Of a stretch of DNA of 64,000 nucleotides, positions 1 through 11,521 are shown one piece after another (within the stretch, counting starts at the first letter, position 1; each line of letters opens with the position of its first letter). A program made the translations under genes and the position numbers. Source of the stretch: Bathynomus jamesi (taxonomy: Eukaryota > Arthropoda > Malacostraca > Isopoda > Cirolanidae). The stretch lies in NCBI GenBank assembly GCA_023014485.1, contig JAJOZX010012075.1:39227-103226 (forward strand), in the 5' to 3' direction. Below the pieces are notes generated by a model, which saw only the letters and a list, made by a program, of their open reading frames with translations, was not told the DNA's origin and did no database searches.

Positions 1-248
1 TCTAAAGATATTTTTGTTAATTTAATATAATTTAGTTTTGCTTGGTAAGAAGCTACATAAAAATAGTGACTTTTTTTACTTTTTTGTGGAATTATATAAT
101 AATTATTATATTAATAATTATATATGCTGTGTGTATATATAATGCACTCCTGTTTTTGCTTATTTCACAGGTTGAAACATATTCATCAGTGTGCTGAAGA
201 TTACTTGTCCGTCAGTGCTACCATCCTAACCAGTGGGAATTGACCTAA

Positions 249-2630
249 ATGGCTTCTAAAAAGAGGACAAGACTGGGGACATTCACACATATGAGCAACC
301 TAATTGGAACTGGTAGAGAGTTGTTGCCCTCTGAACTCCCAACTCTGCGAGACGTTCTGAAATATGGGCTACTGCTAAGAGAACAAAGTGGTGAGGATGT
401 GAGAAACTACCCAGCAGCCAGTCTTGCAAAGGACATTTACCCTAAAGTGCTTGAAAAGTGGGAACGAGCAAACAGTTCTTTTGTAGCCCCCGTTGTAAAT
501 TTACGAGTCACAATCTTAAACAAGATCCAAGAGAGCTGGGAGCAGGCCAAAAACATATCTCTTGGGAGAGGAAAGCTACATGTCAAAGAGGCTTTCATTG
601 CAAAACTTGACAAGCTTTTTGACATCCTCAGTTGCAAGTGTAAAATTGTTCTCTGCTCTGAATTTGGCTGCCTTGCAGATGCTGGTTGCAAAAACGAAAC
701 TCACATTAACTGTACATGCCCTAGGGAGATGAAGATCCCTGTGAAGGAACTTGCTTTCATTAAAGGTCAGAGAGACAAGTCTGGTTCTATTGGACCACAT
801 CAGATTGGCTTACCAGATCAACCTGAGCACAACAGACAAGTCAAAAAGCAGAAGCGGCAAGAAGACGAAAGAAGAAGGCTTGCTGAATATAAGCAGACAA
901 GTAAGCAGGATGTTTCAATGCCATCAAATGAAATAATTTTCTCTGATGATGAAAATGAATAACAAATAGCTGATGCTCAAGATGGAAAGGATGGAAGTTA
1001 TGAAGTGACATTAGAAATACCAAGCACGTCTTCAACTTCCAATAAAAAGCCAGAGTACAACACATTAGAAATACCTAATGTTGCTATGCATAGCATCAGA
1101 TATGGTGTTGGCCTGCGTGCCACAGCTGCCATCACCACTGCTGCCTTTATGGATGCTGGCTTGATCACTGAAGAAGACAAGAGACTTGTAGTTGATCACA
1201 ATAAAGTCAAGAGGGCCCAAGAAAAAGTTATGAGATCCCTGGATCAGGAATTTGATGATCTTTGTAAGAAAGGTGAAATTGACTGCATCTTCTTTGACGG
1301 CCGTCAAGATACAACTAAAGTTATGCTGAAAGCAGACAATTCAGATCGTCAGTTCCCCAGCATCATCAAAGAAGAGCATTATTCTGTGTGCAGTGAGCCA
1401 GGTGGAAGGTATCTCTACCACTTCACTCCTGAGAAAGGCTCAACGAGAAAAAAACCTGCTGAAGTTATTGCTGATAATCTTGTAGATTTCATGAAGAAGA
1501 AGGGCATTGATAAAAGCCTGCAGGCCATTGGAGGTGATTCTACAAATGTTAACACTGGCTGGGAGGGTGGTTCCATGCATTGGGTAGAGGTCAAGCTTTG
1601 CCGTAAGCTGATCTGGTTGGTTTGTGCCCTCCACACTAACGAGTTACCCCTGCGACACTTGATCACAGCACTGGATGGGAAGACCTTGTCTAACAACAAG
1701 TAGGCAGGTAACATTGGCAAGATGCTAGACACTGCAACCGAACTTGAAATTGATCCTTCATTCACCAAACTCTCAATTGGAGAGCCTCTTACTTCACTGA
1801 GTGACAATGTCGTAAAGGATCTCTCTACTGATCAAGCGTACGGGTATAGGATCACACAGGCCATAAGGACAGGAGAACTTCCCACAGATCTGGCCCTTCT
1901 TGAAATTGGTCCAGTGAGCCATTCAAGGTGGTTGACAACAGCAAACAGGCTTTGTCGCATATGGGTTTCAAAACATGGCCTTAAAGGCAAAACCCTAAAC
2001 AACTTAAGACTGATAGTGGAATACATTGTTGGTGTGTACTACCCCTGTTGGTTCAACATCAAAGTAAAACACTCTTGGGTGGAAGGCCCACGCCACATCT
2101 TGTTTCAGCTGCGGCTAGTTAGGCTGCAAAAGAAGGCTGTAGTGGATGCTGTTTTGCCAACCATCAAGCGCTCAGCATGGTATGCATTCAGCGAAATGAT
2201 AATCCAGACACTCTTGTGCTCAGATGACAGTGAGGAGAGGAGAGCTTGTGTCCTAAAGATTGTTGACATGAGGGGTGGAGATGATGACACACTTGGGGAT
2301 CTTTCTGTACGTCCCAGGAAGACCCCTTCCATCAACCCCAGTGCTTCTTCCGTGTTGGAGCTGACAGACTGGTCTGACGGGGTATTTGAACCTCCTTTGA
2401 CATGTAAACTGACTACAGCGGAAGTAAAGAAGTTCTTTGACAAGCCTATGCAAGTTCCACAGTGGCCCTGTCATGCTCAGTCAATAGAGAGGTATGTGAA
2501 ACAAGTCACAGAGGCAGCAGGCAGGGTGTATACACATGAGAAACGTGAGGGCTATATCAGAGGCCAAGAAGCAAGTCGGCGGCTGATGTCCAAGAACGAA
2601 TCAAAGCAAGACTTGATGAAACTTGTTTAA
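249..2630 (+). pseudogene. X transposase, RNase H-like, two in-frame stops (copy 1)
   Basis: Three ORFs (249-962, 1005-1703, 1722-2630) are in one frame and read as a single protein of 793 codons interrupted by TAA at 960 and TAG at 1701. Residues 129-157 form a Cys-rich patch (C129, C131, C136, C141, C147, C155, C157, with H152), a likely zinc-binding region. Next come FFDGRQDT (Asp codon 1296), GGDSTNVNTG (Asp codon 1536), CALHTNELPLRHL (Cys codon 1623), HSRWLTTANR near 1920 and PCHAQSIERYVK (Glu codon 2487). Asp, Asp, C-x2-H, RW and Glu in this order fit a DDE/RNase H-fold transposase of the hAT/P/Mutator/Kolobok kind; the catalytic assignment is my inference. I recall proteins with the ELPLRHL and RWLTTA motifs as uncharacterised repeat-encoded proteins of arthropods and other invertebrates. 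The second and third ORFs have no convincing independent start (1005 is GTG), so I treat the stops as mutations. The leader ends in a polypyrimidine tract plus CACAG near 170, so a 5' intron is possible. Confidence 0.75.
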
Positions 2631-2770
2631 ATATTTTTTTTTACTGATGTCATTACTTTCTAATGTTGTTTTATGATTACAAGGATATGTTTTATGATTA
2701 CTAGGATATGTTTTATGCAGAGAAACTAAAATTTTTATAGCATTACCTGACATTTTGAGAAGCTAAAATT

Positions 2771-2776
2771 AATAAA
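2771..2776 (+). terminator. candidate poly(A) signal of X copy 1
   Basis: An AATAAA hexamer lies about 140 bp after the transposase stop in AT-rich sequence, on the coding strand of X. It is a plausible cleavage signal by position only. Confidence 0.4.
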
Positions 2777-2959
2777 TGTTGTTTTCCGAGAGCAATTTAT
2801 GTGCTTTTTAATCAAACGTAGATTTACCAAGCTAAGTGTTGAGCAATCACAAAAATAATAGCAGATTTGAATTCTTCACATCCAAAAACATATTTTTAAA
2901 ACCCCTCAGTGAAGGAATTGGCAAAAATTAATTTTCACCTCCCAAATTGACACACCCTA

Positions 2960-4302
2960 ATACCATACTACTGTGCAAATCTGAAAGCGATAAGACCCTA
3001 CCTCCTCTGCAAGTGCTTGTGCTTCAGTCCTGGCTATGGCATCTGTGGCATTGTTTCTGACTTCCAACAGGGCCTCTCTGATGTTGTGGCTCTGGTATCG
3101 TACAGCCTCAATGCTCTTAAGCCGGCTCTCCCACCTGGTTTCACTCCAAGACTTGAGTGTTATGTTCACGTGCTTCTTTAGGATTGTCCATCTCTGTGTA
3201 GCTGCTGCAAAAAAGTTGTACAATTTTTGTACGTTGCCAAAGAAGCTGATTGCATCTGTGGAAGCTTTAGCTGCATCAGCCACTACAAGATTCAGAGTGT
3301 GAGCCCCACATGGAACATAGAGTGCACGACAGTTCTTCTCTAATAACCTTGCCTGAACACTTTTGTTCTTGCCCTTCATGTTCGCTCCGTTGTCATATGA
3401 CTGTCCTCTGCAGTCATCAAAGTGAATATTCAGTTCATCTAGTCTCTTCAGAATCAGAACTGATAAACCCAGGCCTGTACTTTCTGAAGCCTCAAGAAAG
3501 CCCAAGAAGTATTCTTTTATTTCTGGTACTTCACCCATTTTAACAGTTCTGATAATAATCGACATCTGTTCTTGGTGGCTTATGTCTGAAGTGCAGTCTA
3601 AAATGAGTGAGTAATATTTAGCTTGTTTTATTTCTGCAATAATGGCATCCAAGATCTTCCCATTAATGGACCCAATGAGCTCATTTTGAATGATGTTTCC
3701 TAGGTAACTTGAATGACTATATTGGCCACTTTCGACTCTGCTGATGTGTTGTTTCATCACTGGATCAAATTTGGCAAGCAGCTCAACCTCCTTCAAGAAG
3801 TTGCCATTGTCTCGATTGTACAATGTAGAGGAAGACCCCCTGAAAGCAAGGTTTTTCTCTGCCAGTGATTGGATTATACTTACAAGACGTGTGAGAACAT
3901 CTCGCCAGCGTCTTCGCTCTACCTCCATTAATGACATTTCAGTTTGGTCAATGGTCTTCCAGTTTTTAGCCGCAGTTCCAGATCCTCCCATGTTGCCATG
4001 TTATCTGCATGTTCTGAACTATTTTTATGGCCTTTCAGAAGCGAACCAACGTTTATCCAATCTGAAAGTCCATCCGTAATTAGTTTGTACGACTTCCTTG
4101 AAAACAACTTGCAGCAGAAGCAATAAAGAGCATCATTCCTTCTAGAGTACATCAGCCAGCTTCGCTTTATTTTTTCCCCATTAATTAATGTTCTGTACAT
4201 GTAATGGTAGCCCTGTTCAAAAATCAACGTTTTCGTATTTTCATAGGTTTCTGTACTTTTTCCCATGATGTTTGACCTGAAAAGGCCGAAAATCACAACC
4301 AT
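2960..4302 (-). pseudogene. hAT transposase R1, N-terminal part, cut by X
   Basis: The reading frame begins at the ATG at 4302 (MVVIFGLFRSN) and is lost near 3958, where GGTCTTCCAG lacks one C compared with GGTCCTCCCAG in R11. The two reading segments are 4302-3928 and 3991-2960. Zinc finger, catalytic Asp and C-x2-H regions are all readable. The gene stops at the X insertion, which falls on codons Val-Trp-Tyr (residues 446-448 of the R11 copy). The C-terminal third lies left of the window. It is an R1-R5 type copy, with FDPVMK and KEYFLG where R6-R13 have FDQVMK and KEFFLG. Confidence 0.85.
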
Positions 4303-4694
4303 TTTGACCTAGATTGTAGGGAAGCATTGCCGCATGGAGCTTTAAGTTTTCTGCCTTGAAATCGGCCAAAAGCACCAGTTCCGGGGTCCCTTGAATCATG
4401 TTTTGCACTATAACTTTTTATCTAAACAAGATAGAGCAATAAAATAGGCACCAAATTAAAGTGTTTTTAATCCTCTTTCTAACTTATACAATTATGATAG
4501 TCTTGGAACAAGAAATGGCACATTGGTACATACAAAGATTTCAGAAATATCACAAAATTCGTTTTCTCACACTCAAGGCAGACAAGGCGCCTTATTCATG
4601 ACACAAATTTGAGATTAACATTTTGTCACAAGTCTAATCGATCAAGAAGTGAAAGCATTACATGATGATTAATTTCATAATGACATTTACACAG

Positions 4695-5216
4695 TCAGTT
4701 GTTGAGAGTGTGTTTCTTGAAGCTGTCAAAGCGGCATCTGTTGAACTCCACAGCTTGAAGGAGATAGTCCCTTTGCTTGGCATCTGTTGTTATGACATTT
4801 GCAAAGTCGCTCATCATCTTGACACCACGTTCAGCAATGTCATTCACCGCTTTCAGATTCTTAACATAGTCCAACGCTTTTCTGTAGTCCTCATTCTGTG
4901 GCCAAGACGTGACAGGTTCCAGAAGCCACTCGGATCCAATGTTCAGTGTGTCCAGCAGGAAATGTGATTCTGGGCCAATGAGATCAACCAGGGTGGTCTT
5001 AGCTGTGACTCTCTGGAATAGAGGCTTTCCTGTTCTGAAGCTGTCTGGCTTCTCAGTGGCATGTAACTGGGCAGCAATGTCGTGCTTCAATGTGTCACTC
5101 AATCTCCTGCTGAACAGTGCAAATGGCACGACTTCCTGCGTCAGGTACCATTTGTGGTTTTCCATCTTATTAAGTACTGCATCAGCAAGCTCTGGGTCAG
5201 TTTTCTTGTACTTCAT
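4695..5216 (-). CDS. 173-aa ORF with AERGVK motif, R1 (intact)
   Basis: This is an open frame with an ATG at 5216 and a TGA at 4695. It has no signal peptide or membrane segment. Visible blocks are HKWYLTQEVVPFALF (21-35), LIGPESHFLLDTL (79-91), NLKAVNDIAERGVKMM (120-135) and QRDYLLQAVEFNR (148-160). I recall similar C-terminal segments in uncharacterised repeat-encoded invertebrate proteins, but function is unknown. The AERGVK block resembles the SIERYVK block around the proposed catalytic Glu of X, so this may be the last exon or C-terminal fragment of a third transposase (inference). It lies upstream of, and on the same strand as, the hAT gene, 392 bp away. It differs from the R11 version at a few residues (SRRLSD, NRCRF). 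Confidence 0.6.
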   Translation of the reverse strand: MKYKKTDPELADAVLNKMENHKWYLTQEVVPFALFSRRLSDTLKHDIAAQLHATEKPDSFRTGKPLFQRVTAKTTLVDLIGPESHFLLDTLNIGSEWLLEPVTSWPQNEDYRKALDYVKNLKAVNDIAERGVKMMSDFANVITTDAKQRDYLLQAVEFNRCRFDSFKKHTLNN

Positions 5217-5253
5217 GTTTCTAGAAAGTAAAATTATGTTTCCTCTTAAAATG

Positions 5254-5362
<109 letters not shown>

Positions 5363-5443
5363 GGTGCACTACTGAAGTAACTGTACTCAAGTAATATTTT
5401 TCAGCATCCACTTTCTAGAAAGTAAAATTATTTTAAAATAATT

Positions 5444-5567
5444 GTACTTTAACTTGTACTTTAACTTACTTTAACTTAACTACTTTAACTTACTTTAACT
5501 TACTTTAACTTACTTAACTTACTTTAACTTACTTTAACTTAACTTACTTTTACTTACTTTAACTTAC
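5444..5567. repeat. ACTTTA-type minisatellite, R2
   Basis: This is a degenerate run of ACTTTAACTT and ACTTTTACTT words, 10-11 bp each. It begins 80 bp after the anchor. Confidence 0.85.
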
Positions 5568-5571
5568 ATTT

Positions 5572-5716
5572 TTACCGATATCTTTTCACAAACGTTTTGG
5601 AAATTCTGGTCATGTCTGTTTGTAGAGATCCTATATCTTCTGGGTTTCTTATTTTTCTAGTGATCTTTGTGTCATCTGCAAAGGATGTTACTGTGCTGTC
5701 TCTGGTAACGTCTGGT
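5572..5716 (-). pseudogene. LINE reverse-transcriptase fragment (FADD box), R2
   Basis: The - strand encodes a short piece of non-LTR reverse transcriptase around VTSFADDTKITRKI, then NPEDIGSLQTDMTRI. The FADD tetrapeptide is the catalytic box of the RT palm, followed by the usual helix. It ends in a stop at 5572 and abuts the hAT terminus CAGGGCCG at 5717. Only about 45 residues remain, so no activity is possible. The clade cannot be named from this length. Confidence 0.7.
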
Positions 5717-5760
5717 CAGGGCCGTTTCTAGCCATTAGGGGGAATTTGAGGCCCCACCCC
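5717..5760 (-). other. hAT-like terminal sequence CAGGGCCGTTTCTAGCC
   Basis: CAGGGCC followed by a C-rich stretch is typical of hAT terminal inverted repeats. It lies 3' of the hAT gene on its coding strand, at the expected place. I could not find the opposite TIR (GGCTAGAAACGGCCCTG) in any unit, so the hAT element is truncated at its 5' side. Equivalent starts in other units: 12551, 25063, 29014, 32948, 36895, 40731, 44584, 48421, 52256, 56188 and 60129. Confidence 0.6.
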
Positions 5761-6743
5761 CTCCATCCACCAACTCACGCCTTACTACATCACCTCAGCA
5801 CACACATACAAAAAAATGGCTGTGTTAATAGAAAACAATTATGAAACAATTTTAATGAAAATTTATGTCCAAAACAACAAATATGTACTTTCAGAAGACA
5901 AACAGAAAAAATACTCTTCATGAAATTCCTCAAAATTAGCTTATACATTATTTACTGTGGAATAAATGACACAGAACTATGTATAAAAAAAATAATGCAA
6001 TTATCAACTACCAAACAATTACTAACTCTACGATACAATCGTGTAATAGCTAACAGTTATATAGAACAGTTTGTATCGTCAAAATTTTTGCCTCCTAGAT
6101 TTTTCTGGGCGAAATCATCAATAACATCATCATATGAAATCTCCCTGCCAACGTCCTGGGTGATGCTTATGATGCGAAGGGCACTGACGCGATCCTGCCC
6201 CATTGATGATCTGCAGTCATGCAGTCATGTTGTGTGAAGGTAAGTCGGCAAGTTCTTAATTTCGAGGGCCAGTTCTCTTCCATCAATGTCAGAGTCAGCT
6301 CCAGAGCTCAGTATCTTAGAGAGCTTTTCACACTTGCAGGACAAGTCTTTCTTGTTAATTGTGGTGAAGTTTAGGAGAACCCCAAATTTGTCCCTCACAT
6401 CATCTAATGTTTTGAATCTCTCATTTATTGACCCCATGGTAAAATCCACCACCACATTGAAAAATTTGACTTCCAGCCTCTTTAAGGCTTCTGTAAATGG
6501 TTCGTCAGGAGCTTCGTAAGCAAAGTGCTTTTTTGTTGATCTGAGCCTCTTCTCCTTCAGCACAGCCTCCACATTCATTTCCTCACATATGTCCCTAGCT
6601 ACGACTTGTGCTGCAACAAAACCTGTGTTTCTGTAGCTGGTGAGTGAGTCTTTTGTTTTTGTGAGGAGGTTGACTGCCACATCAAAATGCATTGTAGGAG
6701 ACTGCAGAAGTTTGCTCACATGGTTAACTGCATGAAGAATGTC

Positions 6744-6769
6744 ATACCATACTAGGGTGTGTCGAATTT
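6744..6769 (+). repeat. TSD plus left TIR of X copy 2
   Basis: ATACCATAC (6744-6752) is directly followed by the left TIR TAGGGTGTGTCGAATTT (6753-6769). Confidence 0.9.
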
Positions 6770-7077
6770 TTTAACTTTCAAATTCCAAATATGAGGGGTG
6801 CTAAAAAGTTGCAGCATGACTTAGGAATTCTAAAGATATTTTTGTTAATTTAATATAATTTAGTTTTGCTTGGTAAGAAGCTACATAAAAATAGTGACTT
6901 TTTTTACTTTTTTGTGGAATTATATAATAATTATTATATTAATAATTATATATGCTGTGTGTATATATAATGCACTCCTGTTTTTGCTTATTTCACAGGT
7001 TGAAACATATTCATCAGTGTGCTGAAGATTACTTGTCCGTCAGTGCTACCATCCTAACCAGTGGGAATTGACCTACA

Positions 7078-9459
7078 ATGGCTTCTAAAAAGAGGACAAG
7101 ACTGGGGACATTCACACATATGAGCAACCTAATTGGAACTGGTAGAGAGTTGTTGCCCTCTGAACTCCCAACTCTGCGAGACGTTCTGAAATATGGGCTA
7201 CTGCTAAGAGAACAAAGTGGTGAGGATGTGAGAAACTACCCAGCAGCCAGTCTTGCAAAGGACATTTACCCTAAAGTGCTTGAAAAGTGGGAACGAGCAA
7301 ACAGTTCTTTTGTAGCCCCCGTTGTAAATTTACGAGTCACAATCTTAAACAAGATCCAAGAGAGCTGGGAGCAGGCCAAAAACATATCTCTTGGGAGAGG
7401 AAAGCTACATGTCAAAGAGGCTTTCATTGCAAAACTTGACAAGCTTTTTGACATCCTCAGTTGCAAGTGTAAAATTGTTCTCTGCTCTGAATTTGGCTGC
7501 CTTGCAGATGCTGGTTGCAAAAACGAAACTCACATTAACTGTACATGCCCTAGGGAGATGAAGATCCCTGTGAAGGAACTTGCTTTCATTAAAGGTCAGA
7601 GAGACAAGTCTGGTTCTATTGGACCACATCAGATTGGCTTACCAGATCAACCTGAGCACAACAGACAAGTCAAAAAGCAGAAGCGGCAAGAAGACGAAAG
7701 AAGAAGGCTTGCTGAATATAAGCAGACAAGTAAGCAGGATGTTTCAATGCCATCAAATGAAATAATTTTCTCTGATGATGAAAATGAATAACAAATAGCT
7801 GATGCTCAAGATGGAAAGGATGGAAGTTATGAAGTGACATTAGAAATACCAAGCACGTCTTCAACTTCCAATAAAAAGCCAGAGTACAACACATTAGAAA
7901 TACCTAATGTTGCTATGCATAGCATCAGATATGGTGTTGGCCTGCGTGCCACAGCTGCCATCACCACTGCTGCCTTTATGGATGCTGGCTTGATCACTGA
8001 AGAAGACAAGAGACTTGTAGTTGATCACAATAAAGTCAAGAGGGCCCAAGAAAAAGTTATGAGATCCCTGGATCAGGAATTTGATGATCTTTGTAAGAAA
8101 GGTGAAATTGACTGCATCTTCTTTGACGGCCGTCAAGATACAACTAAAGTTATGCTGAAAGCAGACAATTCAGATCGTCAGTTCCCCAGCATCATCAAAG
8201 AAGAGCATTATTCTGTGTGCAGTGAGCCAGGTGGAAGGTATCTCTACCACTTCACTCCTGAGAAAGGCTCAACGAGAAAAAAACCTGCTGAAGTTATTGC
8301 TGATAATCTTGTAGATTTCATGAAGAAGAAGGGCATTGATAAAAGCCTGCAGGCCATTGGAGGTGATTCTACAAATGTTAACACTGGCTGGGAGGGTGGT
8401 TCCATGCATTGGGTAGAGGTCAAGCTTTGCCGTAAGCTGATCTGGTTGGTTTGTGCCCTCCACACTAACGAGTTACCCCTGCGACACTTGATCACAGCAC
8501 TGGATGGGAAGACCTTGTCTAACAACAAGTAGGCAGGTAACATTGGCAAGATGCTAGACACTGCAACCGAACTTGAAATTGATCCTTCATTCACCAAACT
8601 CTCAATTGGAGAGCCTCTTACTTCACTGAGTGACAATGTCGTAAAGGATCTCTCTACTGATCAAGCGTACGGGTATAGGATCACACAGGCCATAAGGACA
8701 GGAGAACTTCCCACAGATCTGGCCCTTCTTGAAATTGGTCCAGTGAGCCATTCAAGGTGGTTGACAACAGCAAACAGGCTTTGTCGCATATGGGTTTCAA
8801 AACATGGCCTTAAAGGCAAAACCCTAAACAACTTAAGACTGATAGTGGAATACATTGTTGGTGTGTACTACCCCTGTTGGTTCAACATCAAAGTAAAACA
8901 CTCTTGGGTGGAAGGCCCACGCCACATCTTGTTTCAGCTGCGGCTAGTTAGGCTGCAAAAGAAGGCTGTAGTGGATGCTGTTTTGCCAACCATCAAGCGC
9001 TCAGCATGGTATGCATTCAGCGAAATGATAATCCAGACACTCTTGTGCTCAGATGACAGTGAGGAGAGGAGAGCTTGTGTCCTAAAGATTGTTGACATGA
9101 GGGGTGGAGATGATGACACACTTGGGGATCTTTCTGTACGTCCCAGGAAGACCCCTTCCATCAACCCCAGTGCTTCTTCCGTGTTGGAGCTGACAGACTG
9201 GTCTGACGGGGTATTTGAACCTCCTTTGACATGTAAACTGACTACAGCGGAAGTAAAGAAGTTCTTTGACAAGCCTATGCAAGTTCCACAGTGGCCCTGT
9301 CATGCTCAGTCAATAGAGAGGTATGTGAAACAAGTCACAGAGGCAGCAGGCAGGGTGTATACACATGAGAAACGTGAGGGCTATATCAGAGGCCAAGAAG
9401 CAAGTCGGCGGCTGATGTCCAAGAACGAATCAAAGCAAGACTTGATGAAACTTGTTTAA
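7078..9459 (+). pseudogene. X transposase, copy 2 (same two in-frame stops)
   Basis: The reading frame has the same conceptual protein, length and domain order as copy 1, with stops at the same codons: TAA at 7789-7791 and TAG at 8530-8532. The inactivating mutations therefore precede the 6.8-kb duplication. The ATG at 7078 opens the frame. The catalytic candidates Asp, Asp and Glu are all retained, so only the two stops prevent a full-length product. The protein downstream of the second stop (302 codons) keeps RWLTTANR and SIERYVK. Confidence 0.75.
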
Positions 9460-9599
9460 ATATTTTTTTTTACTGATGTCATTACTTTCTAATGTTGTTT
9501 TATGATTACAAGGATATGTTTTATGATTACTAGGATATGTTTTATGCAGAGAAACTAAAATTTTTATAGCATTACCTGACATTTTGAGAAGCTAAAATT

Positions 9600-9605
9600 A
9601 ATAAA
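9600..9605 (+). terminator. candidate poly(A) signal of X copy 2
   Basis: An AATAAA lies 140 bp after the transposase stop, at the same place as in copy 1. Confidence 0.4.
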
Positions 9606-9772
9606 TGTTGTTTTCCGAGAGCAATTTATGTGCTTTTTAATCAAACGTAGATTTACCAAGCTAAGTGTTGAGCAATCACAAAAATAATAGCAGATTTGAA
9701 TTCTTCACATCCAAAAACATATTTTTAAAACCCCTCAGTGAAGGAATTGGCAAAAATTAATTTTCACCTCCC

Positions 9773-9797
9773 AAATTGACACACCCTAATACCATAC
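9773..9797 (+). repeat. right TIR plus TSD of X copy 2
   Basis: AAATTGACACACCCTA (9773-9788) is followed by ATACCATAC (9789-9797). Its reverse complement matches the left TIR apart from one missing G. Confidence 0.9.
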
Positions 9798-11521
9798 TAC
9801 TGTGCAAATCTGAAAGCGATAAGACCCTACCTCCTCTGCAAGTGCTTGTGCTTCAGTCCTGGCTATGGCATCTGTGGCATTTTTCTGACTTCCAACAGGG
9901 CCTCTCTGATGTTGTGGCTCTGGTATCGTACAGCCTCAATGCTCTTAAGCCGGCTCTCCCACCTGGTTTCACTCCAAGACTTGAGTGTTATGTTCACGTG
10001 CTTCTTTAGGATTGTCCATCTCTGTGTAGCTGCTGCAAAAAAGTTGTACAATTTTTGTACGTTGCCAAAGAAGCTGATTGCATCTGTGGAAGCTTTAGCT
10101 GCATCAGCCACTACAAGATTCAGAGTGTGAGCCCCACATGGAACATAGAGTGCACGACAGTTCTTCTCTAATAACCTTGCCTGAACACTTTTGTTCTTGC
10201 CCTTCATGTTCGCTCCGTTGTCATATGACTGTCCTCTGCAGTCATCAAAGTGAATATTCAGTTCATCTAGTCTCTTCAGAATCAGAACTGATAAACCCAG
10301 GCCTGTACTTTCTGAAGCCTCAAGAAAGCCCAAGAAGTATTCTTTTATTTCTGGTACTTCACCCATTTTAACAGTTCTGATAATAATCGACATCTGTTCT
10401 TGGTGGCTTATGTCTGAAGTGCAGTCTAAAATGAGTGAGTAATATTTAGCTTGTTTTATTTCTGCAATAATGGCATCCAAGATCTTCCCATTAATGGACC
10501 CAATGAGCTCATTTTGAATGATGTTTCCTAGGTAACTTGAATGACTATATTGGCCACTTTCGACTCTGCTGATGTGTTGTTTCATCACTGGATCAAATTT
10601 GGCAAGCAGCTCAACCTCCTTCAAGAAGTTGCCATTGTCTCGATTGTACAATGTAGAGGAAGACCCCCTGAAAGCAAGGTTTTTCTCTGCCAGTGATTGG
10701 ATTATACTTACAAGACGTGTGAGAACATCTCGCCAGCGTCTTCGCTCTACCTCCATTAATGACATTTCAGTTTGGTCAATGGTCTTCCAGTTTTTAGCCG
10801 CAGTTCCAGATCCTCCCATGTTGCCATGTTATCTGCATGTTCTGAACTATTTTTATGGCCTTTCAGAAGCGAACCAACGTTTATCCAATCTGAAAGTCCA
10901 TCCGTAATTAGTTTGTACGACTTCCTTGAAAACAACTTGCAGCAGAAGCAATAAAGAGCATCATTCCTTCTAGAGTACATCAGCCAGCTTCGCTTTATTT
11001 TTTCCCCATTAATTAATGTTCTGTACATGTAATGGTAGCCCTGTTCAAAAATCAACGTTTTCGTATTTTCATAGGTTTCTGTACTTTTTCCCATGATGTT
11101 TGACCTGAAAAGGCCGAAAATCACAACCATTTTGACCTAGATTGTGGGAAGCATTGCCGCATGGAGCTTTAAGTTTTCTGCCTTGAAATCGGCCAAAAGC
11201 ACCAGTTCCGGGGTCCCTTGAATCATGTTTTGCACTATAACTTTTTATCTAAACAAGATAGAGCAATAAAATAGGCACCAAATTAAAGTGTTTTTAATCC
11301 TCTTTCTAACTTATACAATTATGATAGTCTTGGAACAAGAAATGGCACATTGGTACATACAAAGATTTCAGAAATATCACAAAATTCGTTTTCTCACACT
11401 CAAGGCAGACAAGGCGCCTTATTCATGACACAAATTTGAGATTAACATTTTGTCACAAGTCTAATCGATCAAGAAGTGAAAGCATTACATGATGATTAAT
11501 TTCATAATGACATTTACACAG

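Larger units (their letters stand above)
1..2959 (+). mobile_element. DNA transposon X, copy 1 (left end outside window)
   Basis: Base 1 corresponds to base 6829 of the complete second copy, so only about 76 bp of the left end are missing. The right TIR is AAATTGACACACCCTA (2944-2959), followed by the target duplication ATACCATAC (2960-2968). The element carries one + strand transposase reading frame broken by two stops (249-2630) and an AATAAA at 2771. It differs from copy 2 by very little: the one difference I noticed is a base missing just before the start codon (ACCTAAATGG here, ACCTACAATGG in copy 2). The superfamily is not settled; see the transposase entry. Confidence 0.85.
6753..9788 (+). 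mobile_element. DNA transposon X, copy 2 (complete, 3036 bp)
   Basis: The ends are TAGGGTGTGTCGAATTT (6753-6769) and AAATTGACACACCCTA (9773-9788), an inverted repeat with a single inserted G. The flanks carry a perfect 9-bp duplication ATACCATAC (6744-6752, 9789-9797). An unoccupied single copy of this site is seen in R3 at 13721-13729, which confirms the boundaries. A 9-bp TSD fits Mutator-like elements better than hAT (8 bp), while the TAGGG start resembles hAT, so the superfamily is left open. Inside are a leader of about 310 bp with a possible splice acceptor (TTTCACAG near 6998), the transposase (7078-9459) and an AT-rich 3' region. Confidence 0.9.
6057..11130 (-). pseudogene. hAT transposase R2, split by X copy 2, C-terminal deletion
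   Basis: The coding parts are 6057-6743 (C-terminal) and 9789-11130 (N-terminal), separated by X. A deletion at 6213 removes about 150 bp coding for the start of the dimerisation domain, including the position of the TGA shared by other units. The word GCAGTCAT is duplicated at the junction (6213-6220 and 6221-6228). Frameshifts: GGCATTTTTCTG near 9880 (one G lost from GGCATTGTTTCTG) and a lost C near 10786. Readable segments are 6719-6225, 10819-9863 and 11130-10756. It is nearly identical to R1. Confidence 0.85.
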
